Assembly: GCF_001625305.1 (NCBI RefSeq)
Contig: NW_017802824.1
Span: 3,022,787-3,086,786, forward strand
Source: Branchiostoma belcheri
Taxonomy: Eukaryota; Chordata; Leptocardii; Amphioxiformes; Branchiostomatidae
Reading direction: 5' to 3'
Length of the DNA: 64,000 nt
Numbering within the stretch: the first letter of the stretch is position 1; every line of letters starts with the position of its first letter. The notes beneath the pieces were generated by a model that worked only from the letters and a program-made list of their open reading frames with translations, ran no database searches and was not told where the DNA came from. Of this stretch, positions 1-11,264 are shown in pieces. The translations under genes were made by a program, and so were the position numbers.

Positions 1-278
1 CAGACGTCGTTCATTTTAGCCCGTTCTAGTCAACGTGTTGCCCCTAATGATTAATTTCATTCCATCTCGCAAAGCAATGTGAATCTGTTGCGTACATCAT
101 TGCATGCACAAAAGCGAAGTCTTATGTTGGACAGAAAAACAATTTAACAGCTTGAAAACATTTGGTCATGATTAGAAAACCAATGAAACAAATCAGAAAT
201 ACAACTCTGTCGTGTATTGGAATGCTTTCTATGAAGAGTAATATATTGACAGTAGTTATTTAAAAATACGTTTTGACG

Positions 279-284
279 TTTATT
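279..284 (-). terminator. poly(A) signal for gene A
   Basis: A minus-strand AATAAA lies about 60 bases past the gene A stop codon, where a poly(A) signal is expected. No other canonical hexamer lies closer to the stop. Confidence 0.55.
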
Positions 285-343
285 TGATGTATTTGTATGA
301 ATATATTTCTGTCAATGTTGTCAACACACACCGATGCCTCTCT

Positions 344-3300
344 CTACTTCTTGCCGTGCATCTTGCCCATGAGCTCCTTGGCCATCTTCTTGTTGAGATG
401 CAGGTCCGAGCCCAGTTTCTTGGCAGCTGTAACATAAAAAGAAACATTTTGAATATCGGTCCACAACCACAGTGGAGAAGGTAGCACTCTCATGTTAATT
501 GTTTTGGATTTAGAAGAAATTTCAGTCCATATCATCGTTGAGTGTGATTGTTAATACACAGTTAAAGAATCTGTTTCGATACATATACATAGCGCTCCTA
601 GACCCTCTCAGTTTGTCCATAGACATCAGTAGCGGCAACCAACTTAGTACGAGAATCAGATCTTTGCTTTTGCAGATGCATTTGCATTTTGGGCGGCGGC
701 GTTTTTTTTTCGGTGAGCGACACAAGTTATTCCGCGGAGGGCCGATTTTGCCGCCGAGGGAGTTTGCCGGGGAGAGGAGAAAAGGTTTCGCGCCCCCAAC
801 AAATCNNNNNNNNNNNNNNNNNNNNAATCTTTTTAATAGCCCTTTTTGGTCGCCGACTGCAAGCAGACTTGTTAGGGGCGCGAAACCTTCTCTTCGTGGC
901 AAAACTCCCTCTACGGCAAAATCGGCCCTCCGCGGAATAACTTGCGTCGCTCACCGAAAAAAAATAACGCGGCCGCCCTACAAGTCTGCGAAGGAGGCTA
1001 AGTACCATGGGGGCATTTGTAGTCTATGCGTCTATGAAAGTTATACATACATGTAACGTTACCAGAAATGAGATATACAAGATTATTGTTACTCAAGCAA
1101 CTGGATTTCAAAATCTATGCAATTCCTTGACAAACAATTTCTGGCGTTTGTAGTCTATGATTAGATGTAATCTCTAGACTTTTAATCATTGTTCCCAATG
1201 GGTTTAGACTATTGTATGAAGAAAATACAAACAGCTACAGAACCAGTTGAACCACTACACAGGAATGGGATGGGGGCAAATTAAGACAAGAACTGGAGCA
1301 TAGAAGGGGCCACAGATGGGGGAGAGGCCACACTAGCTTGAGAGGCCAACATTAAGAATCAGAGGTCTGTCTAAGTTCATTAGAAAAGTGAATTTGTCTA
1401 TACTACTTAAGTGTATAAAGTGGAAAGGAAGGAAAGTCTCCAATGCCCTTATGCAGAGCGTAGGGTGGTGCCCATATCCATTTCTGTAGCCCTTGGGCGA
1501 CACACAGTTGTGCAATGCACTACAGCAGGGGGGCTGATCCGCTGGTAGTGCTGTGTGTTTGACCTTCCCACACACTTTCTCCTATGTGCTGAGTGCTAAG
1601 CAGAGAAAGAAGTGTGTACCATTTTTAAAGTCTTTGGTATGACCCGGCCGGGGTTTGAACTCACGACCTCCCGGTTACAAAGCGAGCACTCTACCAATTG
1701 AGCTATTGCACCGGTATAAAGTGGGGAAACAGCATATAAAGTTAAATTCTCTCACTATTGTACAGACTACATTCTATACTACAAAATGATGTTCATCTTC
1801 TGTTTTATCTAAATTACAGTATCGACAAGTCTGTTGTTCCAGGGGAGTGTGGTTATGTCTTACGGTTTCAATGTGTAGTTTATGGCAGCTGTTGCACATG
1901 GTACCGGTCCTGTGCCGTTTGTTGTCGATATTTTTTGGAATGCTCTAACTATTGCATGTTACGGTGTCATCTTCATGAAAAGTGACGGAGAAAAAACACA
2001 CACGCGGCCTCCGAGTAATTATACCGCAGTGTGTACACAGGTGATTGCCTAATACGTACCTGCCCTCTTCTGCCCATGGTTCATCTTCCCGACTGCCCTC
2101 TTGGCCATCCCCAGCTCTTTACGAACATGAGCATCTGTGGTATCAAAATAACAAAAAAAAAAAAAAATATGCGTCACGATATGGCATTTCTAAAACCTGC
2201 TTTCGTATCTATACTTTGACAACATCTAATTGATTGATTTTCTGCTAACGTGGGAATGAAGAAATGGATTAGACAAGGGATGTTATGGAGGTTGGGTCAG
2301 TTGAACAACCGAGCAAGCCGCTACGAATCCAGATTGTCGACACAACTTAAACACACAAGTACTGCAGTCTTCTAGCTACCAGGATTCGAACCCGGTACAC
2401 CGAAAGACTAAAAGGTCCGGATCCTTTGGACTGGTCAGTAAGAAGAGCTTGAACCCCACTGTTACCCTACGTCCCATTTTCTTTTTAGAATTTCGTTTCA
2501 TTGAAACACGAAGAGACGCGTAGTACAGTCTGCTGGCTCCCGGGATTCGAACCCGGCAGGTCGCAAACTCACGAACCCAACGGACTAACCGCGAGGCTAA
2601 AAGATCCGTGCCCGCTGGACTAGTCGCGCTTGAGTCTCACACTGATCGATAAACAATGACACCTCTGTTTACTTACCGTGGACCAGGTTATGGTCTCCGC
2701 GCACTTTCTTCAAGGTGCCCTCCAACTCAGTCAAAGCCTTCCCCGCGGCCGCTGATAAAAAAAGAAGATTGTTTGGAATTCGCTTTTAGTGCTGTTCTCG
2801 GTCGTATTATCATAATCAACAGGTATCAATCAACATGCCTCGGATCGAGCGAGCATGTTAAAAAGAATTTGTGCTACTTTGACTAAACAAGCACCGTGAG
2901 TTAAAAAAGGAATGTGACATTTTCCCTTTGGTTAACTCTTCAAACAACAAGACAGTTGAAAAAGGGTTACCATGATTATATCAATAGGCAAGAATTGTAA
3001 TTTATGGTGTCTACTTACCACGCTTGTTTCTCGATTTGCTTGCTGCAGCTTCAGCTGTAAGGAAGGAAAAAGTAGATATTTCAAATCAACCATCTTTTTA
3101 GAATCGCTTTTAATGTTGTCAACTTATACACCTAGTCCGTGCGGACTTTGTGGCCAAGAATTTCTTTAGCCAAATATGTTATTCGCAATCGTTCTCGACC
3201 TTACTTCAGTAGTCGCGGTGTGGCAGTTTTCTCTAGTTTGGATGCCGGCTGCATATGTTTAAAAATTACATATAGTGTAACGTTCATTACAAGTTCATGC

Positions 3301-3578
3301 CTTAGGACGAATAGCAGGTAAGAGTGAAAAGAAACTTCCGTAAAAAGCGGCGAATCTACATTCTAGAAGGTAAATTGTCTAAAACTATGTCTGAGGGGTT
3401 TGAATTCTTCTGGGTAATCCGTGGAATATATAATGTCCAACTTTTTCCATGATAAAAAGAACATAGCACATGAGACCAAATTGTCGCCTATGTGGTATAA
3501 ATACTTACCGTCCACGGCAGCGGAGTGCACTATGGCCACCAGAAGAGCCAGGCACACCAGCACGGCTGTAGTCTTCAT
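344..3578 (-). CDS. Gene A: small secreted lysine-rich peptide precursor, 5 coding exons, 112 aa
   Basis: Coding exons, in transcript order, are 3578-3509, 3054-3019, 2751-2677, 2134-2060 and 426-344. All four introns are GT..AG and phase 1, and the joined frame is open to TAG at 346-344. I chose the ATG at 3578 because it opens a clear signal peptide (MKTTAVLVCLALLVAIVHSA, residues 1-20). The mature part is very rich in Lys/Arg and Ala and has no Cys. Residues 32-35 are RNKR, a furin-type site, followed by an Ala-Ala-Ala-Gly-Lys start. Other dibasic pairs are at KR72-73 and KR83-84. The C-terminus is M-H-G-K-K. Exon 2 is a 36-base micro-exon, and exons 3 and 4 are both exactly 75 bases. It resembles gene B, a minus-strand neighbour. 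The function is unknown; a peptide precursor or cationic defence peptide would fit, but that is inference. No family was recognised. Confidence 0.72.
691..979. repeat. Inverted-repeat element flanking the assembly gap
   Basis: Two arms of roughly 100 bases, about 691-800 and 865-979, are imperfect reverse complements. They share the cores CGGTGAGCGAC and TATTCCGCGGAGGGCCGATT. It lies in the last intron of gene A. The palindrome probably explains why assembly failed between the arms. No clear target-site duplication was found. Confidence 0.75.
806..825. other. Assembly gap (20 N)
   Basis: Twenty N bases sit between the two arms of the inverted repeat. The true size of the missing sequence is unknown. 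Any open frame running across it is unreliable. Confidence 0.99.
1424..1713 (-). mobile_element. tRNA-derived SINE with 11-bp target-site duplication
   Basis: The minus strand starts with a tRNA-like head: an A-box region at about 1690-1705 (AGCTCAATTGGTAGAG), a TTTGTAA anticodon loop and a B box GTTCAAACC. About 200 bases of unrelated body follow. The unit is flanked by a perfect direct repeat GTATAAAGTGG at 1413-1423 and 1714-1724, as expected from LINE-mediated retroposition. The anticodon stem is mispaired, so it is not a working tRNA gene. It lies in the last intron of gene A in the same orientation. Confidence 0.85.
2340..2640 (-). mobile_element. Two tandem tRNA-like SINE remnants
   Basis: Two minus-strand copies with B-box-like GGGTTCGAATCC lie head to tail, at about 2340-2450 and 2500-2640. 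Each contains a similar body with an R-GATC-TTTTAG segment. They are diverged from each other and lack a complete cloverleaf. They sit in the intron between gene A exons 3 and 4. Confidence 0.6.
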
Positions 3579-3716
3579 GATTCCCGTTTGACTCAACAAG
3601 TACTACTTTACACCAAGGATGGACACAGGACGTTCGTACGTGTGTGTTCGTGAGAGAGGTCTGTGGTCGTATGATCACCGTGACAACTTGTCTGACTTTT
3701 TCTTTGTAATTTGGGT

Positions 3717-3730
3717 TCTGCGCATGCGAT
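3717..3730. promoter_or_regulatory. NRF1-like palindromic motif upstream of gene A
   Basis: TCTGCGCATGCGAT contains the core GCGCATGCG(C), close to the NRF1 consensus. It is about 139 bases upstream of the gene A start codon. The identical 14 bases occur about 124 bases upstream of gene B. Binding is inferred from the motif only. Confidence 0.5.
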
Positions 3731-3739
3731 TTCACGTTT

Positions 3740-5020
3740 TTTTTTTCATACGTAATACGTAATTATAGTGTCTAAAGTCTCACGTCAAAAATTACCCCTT
3801 TTTACCGTCACCAGAAAGGAATGGTACTCCCAGGTATAGCCCGGGGCAAAAGATTGTGTGAAGCATTGTCTATTCGTGAGAAGTTCAAATCAGCCTGCAG
3901 ACTTATTTTCATTCAGATTCGAGGTCATTAGGGAAGATGTATATGATATAAGGTTCAGACATAATTCAAAGTTTACTTCATTTAAAGTCCTAAGAAATCT
4001 ATACACATGTTTAACACACAGATGGCACCTGACACAGATGAATTCATTTGCATGCTAATTGCTCCTGTGAAAAAAGTTGTCTACATCCCTTTGTAATCCC
4101 GTCCATTATTTCCCTGGTGAAGACGTCACAATCTTCTCCCATGCGTCACGAGAGAACAAAAGATAACTGCCGCTCCCATCTTAGCCTGGGGCAAGAAGCT
4201 TTTTTTTATAAAGACATCTTGGTACTCTCGTGAGAGAAGGTAGTTTCAGGCTGGCCTATGGTAACACTGGAACATAACTAGAGAGGCCGACATTTGCTTG
4301 GGAGCAAATACAGCATATTTCAGTCCATCTCCCTCCCACGCAAAAGTGGACTTTTCCAAACTTACCCCAGTGTAAAACTGGCAAAGATTCTCAAATAAAT
4401 GAATTATATACAGTAGTAGTAGTAGGTATGTAATTGAGAACAAAGATGCAAGATCAAGCACATTGAATCTCGAAAGCTTTACTAGTCTTATTACAGGTAT
4501 GCAAATACTAACAATGATGAGATTTGATACATTTTGAAGGTCTTAGGCACATAAAATTGAATGTGTGGGTCATTCCGCATGGCTTACGTGCAATGTGACC
4601 TCAGGTAACCCGCAATGGAACACGTGTTCCATGGATGGAACCGGCCATTCTTTAGATAGAACATGGAACGGGTACAGCACTTTTGGCCCTTTTTTTGCTG
4701 AAAATAGCCATTAAAGTCCTCCAAATGAGTCATTTGCAAGTGGTGTATGCCAAATATGTGACTGCTATTCTGTAGACACATGTTCAAGGTACCCTTATAC
4801 CGAATTTCAGATCATTTGGTTGTAAAACCAGGGCTCAGGATCCAAAAATCCATTTTTTGGCAAAAAATGCCCCAAAAAACCTTCATAAAAATTTTTCAAA
4901 GGCATGTATCAAAAAAATGAAAAAAACGCCTGGGGGTATTGGCCCACTCTACCTCCATGCCAAATTTCAAGTCATTTGGCCGAATGATGGCGGAGTTGAA
5001 TCCCTTTGACTGTTTGGCAG
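3740..5020. other. Upstream intergenic DNA, no gene seen
   Basis: Between the gene A promoter and the GGAGAAG tract I see no credible exon. From about 4580 the sequence looks like a dispersed repeat, leading into the purine tract and palindrome at 5021-5110. The open frames here are short and lack splice context. Confidence 0.5.
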
Positions 5021-5110
5021 GAGGAGAAGGAGGAGAAGGAGGAGAAGGAGAAGAAGAAACACCAGAGAACACAATATATTTCATCCATACCATGGTATGG
5101 ACTGAAATAT
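5021..5110. repeat. GGAGAA microsatellite followed by a palindrome
   Basis: A GGAGAAGGA-type tract at 5021-5056 is followed by a near-perfect palindrome at 5076-5110, centred on CCATACCATGGTATGG. The pair probably marks the end of a dispersed repeat. Confidence 0.7.
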
Positions 5111-5545
5111 AATAAGCACTCATTGCGAGTATTTTGGCGAGAGCTAAAATCACTGAATTAGCAGCACGCAGCATGACCCCTTACCCAACATGTTATAGAG
5201 GTCAGTTCCTGTTCTATAGACCAGAGACACGACCGTAGGGCAGATGCCAGTAATAACAGCATGCCAGAGGGCCAGCAGCACCGCATGTAACGTTTTCCTC
5301 CCACCCATCCACCGACCCGTGGATTCGCATGTTTTGTTTCACCAAGCCCACTCCTCATTGTCTTCACATGCGTGGTGTGTGAGTGCAGATAATTATGGCA
5401 ATGTGCATGTCAAAACTACATACGTCAAGAAAGTCACGTTTTTCGTCTATACGTCACATTTTCTTTGGTCAATGTGTGACATAAACGAGTACCAAGCTAT
5501 AAAGTAAAACGTTCGGATAGATAGTACGACTACGTTACATGCATA

Positions 5546-5681
5546 CATATGGTTATGCGATTTTGGTATCAAAATTAGGTACATGTACCAACAAACGTAC
5601 GTTTGGGGTTGGTGCGTTCCAAACCCCCAAACGTACGTTTTTTGGTACCTAATTTTGATACCAAAATTGCATAACCATATG
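5546..5681. repeat. Long hairpin, MITE-like
   Basis: The arms at about 5546-5608 and 5625-5681 are reverse complements. They run from CATATGGTTATGC through TTTTGGTATCAAAATTAGGT to AAACGTACGTTTGGGG. Almost the whole unit is stem, typical of a foldback MITE. Confidence 0.8.
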
Positions 5682-5758
5682 CAGTTTGATAGACAGGCAT
5701 TCCACTTCGTTACACTCCTAATCATGTCACATCTGACCACGATATGGAATGTTCCATA

Positions 5759-6169
5759 AGGTCACAGCAAGTAAATTTTATGGATGACATCCTCCGCAGA
5801 CTCCGAATCTAATGCGAGAGGGCGAAAAAAACAAGGAGGGCAAAAAGACAAGGTTCCTATATTTTAAAATTTCGACTCAATCATTGTACAAATAGTTTTG
5901 ATTCAGTGGGAACATCACATATACACAGTTAGCATCACATATCGCTGCGTCAAAATAAGAAACAAAACATTAAATAAGAGCCTTGTCTTGTCTCCTCTCT
6001 TCATATTTATCTGCCACCCACCTTCCGGCATGGCAACAGACATCTTTGCCCATTTTCGGTATGTTGACCACTGTCAGAAGGCAACAAAATTTCTTTTTTT
6101 TTTTTCAAAAATTCAGGCAAAAATTAATGAGCGCGCTGATGTCATCCATAAAATTACTTGCTGTGGCCT
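5759..6169. mobile_element. MITE family 1, copy A
   Basis: It begins AGGTCACAGCAAGTAA and ends TTACTTGCTGTGGCCT, with subterminal GGATGACAT / ATGTCATCC. The ends are inverted repeats flanked by TA. Related copies lie at 7556-8348, 20008-20480 and 24289-24697. It has no coding capacity. Confidence 0.8.
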
Positions 6170-6279
6170 AAGGTGACTGACCGCGCTATGAAGCATAGTC
6201 TGTGTACAATAGGTCACCAGGGACTCCATCTTATGCCTGTTAATCTTAAGGTAAAACTTTGACAACCATAAAGTTGGAG

Positions 6280-6622
6280 TTAGGTCGGCGAAGGTTAGAC
6301 ATCCAGGTAATAACATACCGCCAAAAAAGTTACTCAAGCAACTGTATATGTCTTTGGAGTTCTTTACCAGGTACTTCGTAGTAGTACCATTGAAATATAA
6401 GGTACGCCAAAAAAACAGTTACTCAAGCAACTGGATATGATTTTGGAAACGGTCAGACGTTTCAGGTAGCATCCACTACTTTTAGTCAGTGACAATAGAG
6501 AACTTGTGCAGAAATGCGGGTTTATGAGCAGGAACTATTGGTTGATATGCAAATAATTGATGACAGTTTTTTTTTGCGTATCTTCACTATTACCTGGATG
6601 TCTAACCTTCACCGACGCATTA
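6280..6622. repeat. Dispersed repeat with TTGCTTGAGTAACT core and inverted ends
   Basis: The segment GAAGGTTAGACATCCAGGTA at about 6287 reappears in reverse at about 6590-6620. In between, AGTTACTCAAGCAACTGGAT occurs twice, at about 6330 and 6415. The same motif is in the insertion at 7858-8103. It is probably part of an abundant retroelement or MITE that I cannot name. Confidence 0.6.
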
Positions 6623-7555
6623 AAATGTAACTAGTTAACTATACATGTTGTAGGCCACTGCATGAAGGTACAAATGTTATGTGTTCATGCATGGTTCATG
6701 AAGAGATACTAGTAACTTGTAACGACAGATATGCAACGACATCTAGCGAAATCAACAGAAACGACAAACTGAACCTTGAAGTCAACTCCGTCAGTATGCT
6801 TTTCAGCATGGTCTTTTCTAAACAATAGTAGGAACTAAATCAGTAATAGCTACAGAACTCCATTCTTCAGCTGCATCACAAGAAGATATGCTGTTCACCC
6901 GCAAATGTCATCTAGTTTACGGGCCTCTGTTTTAATTAAAATGTACATGTTGTAGGTCAGGCTAGGTGGGAGACATTTGGTACAAATATATTAATGTTAG
7001 ATGTCACTTGCAACTACAGGTATGCAACGACATCTACCGAAAGGTACAGGAACTGCAGACTGTAGCTTCAAGTCAACATTCATCAAGCCTGATCTGATTT
7101 TAATGTATGTTGCGTAATTCTGCAGACCAGTATTTAAGGTGTATTAGTTTGGGTATTAAGCTGTTCATTGATAATTGTTAATGTCTTTATACCAATTTTA
7201 GGCAATTATGATTTTCTTTCAAGTCTGTGTATTTATTTATGAAGGTCCAAATCATTAGTATTAATCTTGTTCTTAAGGCTTCAGAACACAGAATCAATGG
7301 GCGACCTCGGGTCTATGAATAGGGTTACACAAAGTAGGACGTACAGCATCCTTGAAGCCTGGCTAGATCGTACGCGTGTTATATATGTGAAAAGTAGCCA
7401 ATAGTCAACTGCGCTTTGTGGTATAGAAGTACGTAAAGTTTCAGTTGACCAAACGCTTACATCATCAAATATTTTCGTTCAAACGTTGACTTTGATGTTA
7501 TATTATATAAGAAAGTTATATCAACTCGACGGCATCAGTTATGTAAAGCTACATC
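6623..7555. other. Intergenic DNA, no gene seen
   Basis: A-T rich sequence with a loosely repeated segment (TATGCAACGACATCTA at about 6730 and 7021), indicating a diverged duplication of roughly 290 bases. No exon with matching splice sites was found. Confidence 0.45.
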
Positions 7556-8348
7556 AGGCCACGGCAAGTAATTCTTATGTATGACATCAGCGCGCGCATT
7601 AATTTTCGCCTGATTTTCGGGAAAAAAAGTTGCCCCCTGACAGTGGACAACATGCCGAAAATGGGCAAAGATGTCTGTTGCCATGCTGAAACGTGGATGG
7701 CAGATAAATATGAAGAGGGGAGACAAGACAAGTCTCCGATTTATTGTTTTGTGTTTACTACTACTAAATCGATGAGGTGAAGTATTTATGCCTTTTATAT
7801 GTGATGGTGGCTGTGTACATGTGATGTTCCCATTGAATCAAAACCATTTGTACAATGGTCCAAGGAGTATCTGAGAAACTCCGACGGATCTTCCAAAACT
7901 TCAACATAGCCACTAACTTCAAAACTCACTAAACCCTCAGACAAAGACTGGTACACCCTGCATTTCCCCTCTGGTCTCTCAGTCACTGACGAAAGCTAGT
8001 GGATACTAGCTGAAACGTCTGACGTTTTCAAAATCATATCCAGTTGCTTGAGTAACTATTTTTTGGCGTATCGTATTACCTGGATGTCTAACCTTCATCG
8101 ACGCATTTGTACAATGATTGGAAACCTTTTATTTTCAAAGTTGTTTCAGAAACAAATGGATGATGCAATAGTTCTCAGTAAGCTTAGCACAATATAGGGA
8201 TCGTTTCTTGTTCAACAAGGCGTATAATGTTAAGATTAAAAAAAAAATCAGGAATCTTGTTTTTTTGCCTGCCTTGTTTTTTCGCCCTATCGCATTAGAT
8301 TTAGATTCTGAGGAGGATATCATCCATGCAATTTACTTGCTATGTCCT
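7556..8348. mobile_element. MITE family 1, copy B, interrupted
   Basis: The ends AGGCCACGGCAAGTAA (7556) and TTACTTGCTATGTCCT (8348) match family 1, in the orientation opposite to copy A. Without the 7858-8103 insertion and one copy of its target-site duplication, the element is about 530 bases, longer than copies A and D. Confidence 0.75.
7858..8103. mobile_element. 246-bp insertion nested in a MITE, 13-bp target-site duplication
   Basis: CATTTGTACAATG at 7845-7857 is repeated exactly at 8104-8116. The intervening 246 bases belong to the TTGCTTGAGTAACT repeat family and end in TGGATGTCTAACCTTCATCG. This shows an insertion after the MITE. The duplication length suits LINE-type target-primed integration. 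Confidence 0.8.
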
Positions 8349-8349
8349 T

Positions 8350-10640
8350 AGGATAACCTTTGTTTGATTTTTCATAGTTGGACGCACCGGATGATTGTGA
8401 TATGGTTTCCTTTGTGTTGTGAAAGGGTAGAACAATTATCTGAGGCAAGGGTCCGCCCTAATTTGGTTAGGGGTCATACAGCTGTTTAAATGTCAGGCAC
8501 ATACCATGAGAGTCGCGCGTGTAACGATTGAATCAATGGGGTGGGGAGGGGGGTTCGCTATCAAGTTCGGATGTGCCATAAGTTCGGACGGATTTTTACT
8601 GATGTTATTTTGCAAAAGTACGCCGTGTTTGTTGTCACTGAGTTTGCCAATTAAAAAGTAAAATAGTCATAGTCAATGCATACAGGTGTTATTTGCATGC
8701 AATGTATAGTTCTAGATACTAGTAGTTATTTATTGTTTTGTCGAAAAACAGAATTTCCCCAATAATCATGATGGCGCTAAGAAGAGGGTCACTTCGTAGC
8801 GGCCGCTCGTGCCCGGAAAAATACGAGTTTTGCCGAGCAGTCACACAACTGCTACACACATACATAAGAACATAAAGTTTTGCAAAACAGTAGAAATTTC
8901 GGTCTCTGATTGTTTGTTTTGTAGAAAACCGACCCGAGAAAAACAACGTCAACACTACTGTCGTCTGCATTTCCCATGATTCCTCTACGACCGTGTTGAT
9001 TGTGTAAGCCGGGTTTTTAGAACGTCGAAACGCTGACTGATTGCGTTCGATACAACCCTACTTACGTAAGACAAGAAGTACACACAATCGCAATTCTAAC
9101 ATCAGAAGAAAGCTGAAATATGATAGAATTCAGTTCTTATTTATGTCTACTTGAAGTCATCACTAAGGTCTAAAGACAGCAAAACTACAAAAACGTGCGA
9201 AGTTAGGACACACTGTCTAGCGTCGGCCATTCACGAAAGGTACATCCACGAACACTCTCAGTCTCACAGAGTTTGACGCTTGTAACGCGGAGGGTGAAGG
9301 GCTCATGAACAGTATGGGTGCATTTCTTATTCTAGTATGTTCTCTACACAAATGATGAAAAATTCAGTCATCAAAACCTGACGACTCTCTGACAACTAGC
9401 GATAGAGCGCCGTGGGTTTGAGCGGGTGAAAAAGCGTCCCGGATGTTAGCCCCCCCCCCCGTTATATATCATATATATATGTTTCAATCATATTTAGATG
9501 TTTAAGAAGAGAAAGGGGATTTACTACTGCACTTTATGTCATTCTGATACAACGTTGACCAAATATTATCAAGTAATGTATGATGGCAGGAGAAGTACCT
9601 ACATTTGTAAAGTTGTCCAACATCTATTTGTAACCATACATTACGTTTGGAAACCAAAATTAACTGCGTAACAAAATGCTGTCTAACTTTGATCCCTGAT
9701 TCACACACCTTTGCTTAAAAACTCGACTCCATGTCTGACATTTAGCTAGAATTAATATACTTAAAGCTTGGTAGATTTCTTCACATCCCTGGGTACCTGG
9801 TGAAAAACTTTCTTATGTCTGCTAAGACGTTTCGTGTAGGGGGTTTTCAATAATTTTGCCTTGCCCTGTCCAACGTCTAGTTTTTTTATCGGCAAAAGTG
9901 CGGGCAAGATTGACTTGAGTTCGTTAGAGAATCTAGTATTCTTGAATAGAAACATACTAGACGTATCAACTTTAATTTACGGAAACAACCTGAAATATTA
10001 ATATACTAGTATTTTAGTATCACTTTTTTCTGTATGTAATCCAATACAGTTGAGTATCTTTCAAACCTAGCCATGGAATGAAGTGGCGACGAAGTTTGGA
10101 TGCATGAAATTAAAGGTATTTCAATTTGTATCTTTGTCAGATTGTGTGTAGCTTTTGTGGACTTCCAGGACCCGAGATAGCACACCCCGTCAATACAAAA
10201 GAAGTTAGCAGACACAAAACATGTCATGGCAGCAGTTTTATTCGACCTGGACACTGTCACAGTTTGTAAACAAACACAGGTGATGCCGACTTACATCTAC
10301 ACAAAGGTTCACTACACTTAGAGAGTCACATATACGTCAGAGATAATGGCAATTGTAGCGATATCACAATAGGTGTGTTGAACTAGATAAAATTTCTTTG
10401 ACCTTTGCTTTCATGCACGATAACAGAACGTTTGCTGTACGTGCAGCTAGTGTAATTTTCCCGTGTTTTAACAAAGAAATTCCGTAAGAATACTTGGAGA
10501 ATTATGACTATATGCATGAGATTTTACTATATTGTCATCAGAATAGTACGGCAATTAATGTACGAACTGATACAACAATTTTACGTGTCGTGCGATTTCA
10601 CGCATTTTTTCTAGGAACAGAAATGGGTAGCTGGACTAAG
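8350..10640. other. Intergenic DNA, no gene recognised
   Basis: No credible exon or intact mobile element was found. A run of 13 C followed by an AT-rich tract lies at about 9450-9480. Short minus-strand frames at 8719-8970 and 10006-10260 look accidental. Confidence 0.45.
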
Positions 10641-10648
10641 CATAAGAG

Positions 10649-10805
10649 TAATCTCCAAGCAGATGTTTAGGTGGCCGCAAGAGACAGTATGAAATTGGCC
10701 AGGCAGTATCCATTGGTGGCAAATGGATACAGTCTGGCCAATGGATACTGCCTGGCCAATTTGATACTGTCTTTTGCGGCCACCTAAACATCTGCTTGGA
10801 GATTA
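10649..10805. mobile_element. Foldback MITE with 9-bp target-site duplication
   Basis: Arms of about 70 bases start TAATCTCCAAGCAGATGTTT and are near-perfect inverted repeats; the loop is about 20 bases. GCATAAGAG flanks it on both sides (10640-10648 and 10806-10814). A 9-base duplication is typical of Mutator-like elements, among others. Related copies are at 30586-30759 and 62942-63021. Confidence 0.88.
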
Positions 10806-11264
10806 GCATAAGAGTACATCTATGAAAGAAGGCTGGAAACTGGGTATTCGAGTCTACTCAAAACTTAACGATCAAACTAAAGATAGCGTGACATGTGGAT
10901 GGCGCGGACATGTGGATGGCTGCCCTCGCTGTTAATCTGCAGAAAGACAAGAGCAGAAGAAAAATGAGTTGACTAGAGACTACGGTTCCCTGGGGCTATT
11001 CCAGTGTGTGTGTGTACACTCTGGTGGTCCAACGTGTCGTCCACAATCATGTATAATTATATCTAGTCCGCTCCAATTCTCCCTTTACAAAATGCACGTC
11101 AGTAGCTGAACGCTGAAGCCTATGTTTACGTACTAAAGAATAAAAAACAACTGCTAAAGTTTGCGTATCAGAATGTACAATTACATGGTGGAGCTAGCGG
11201 CTATGTTGCTTTGAACGTGTCCCTTGTTATACGTTATCTCAATGTGTAGTTATATTTCAAGGTA

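Noticed and set aside
538..1056. 172-codon plus frame
   Set aside because: It reads through the N gap and an inverted repeat.
1643..1714. tRNA gene with TGT anticodon on the minus strand
   Set aside because: The anticodon stem is mispaired and the sequence is the head of a SINE with target-site duplications.
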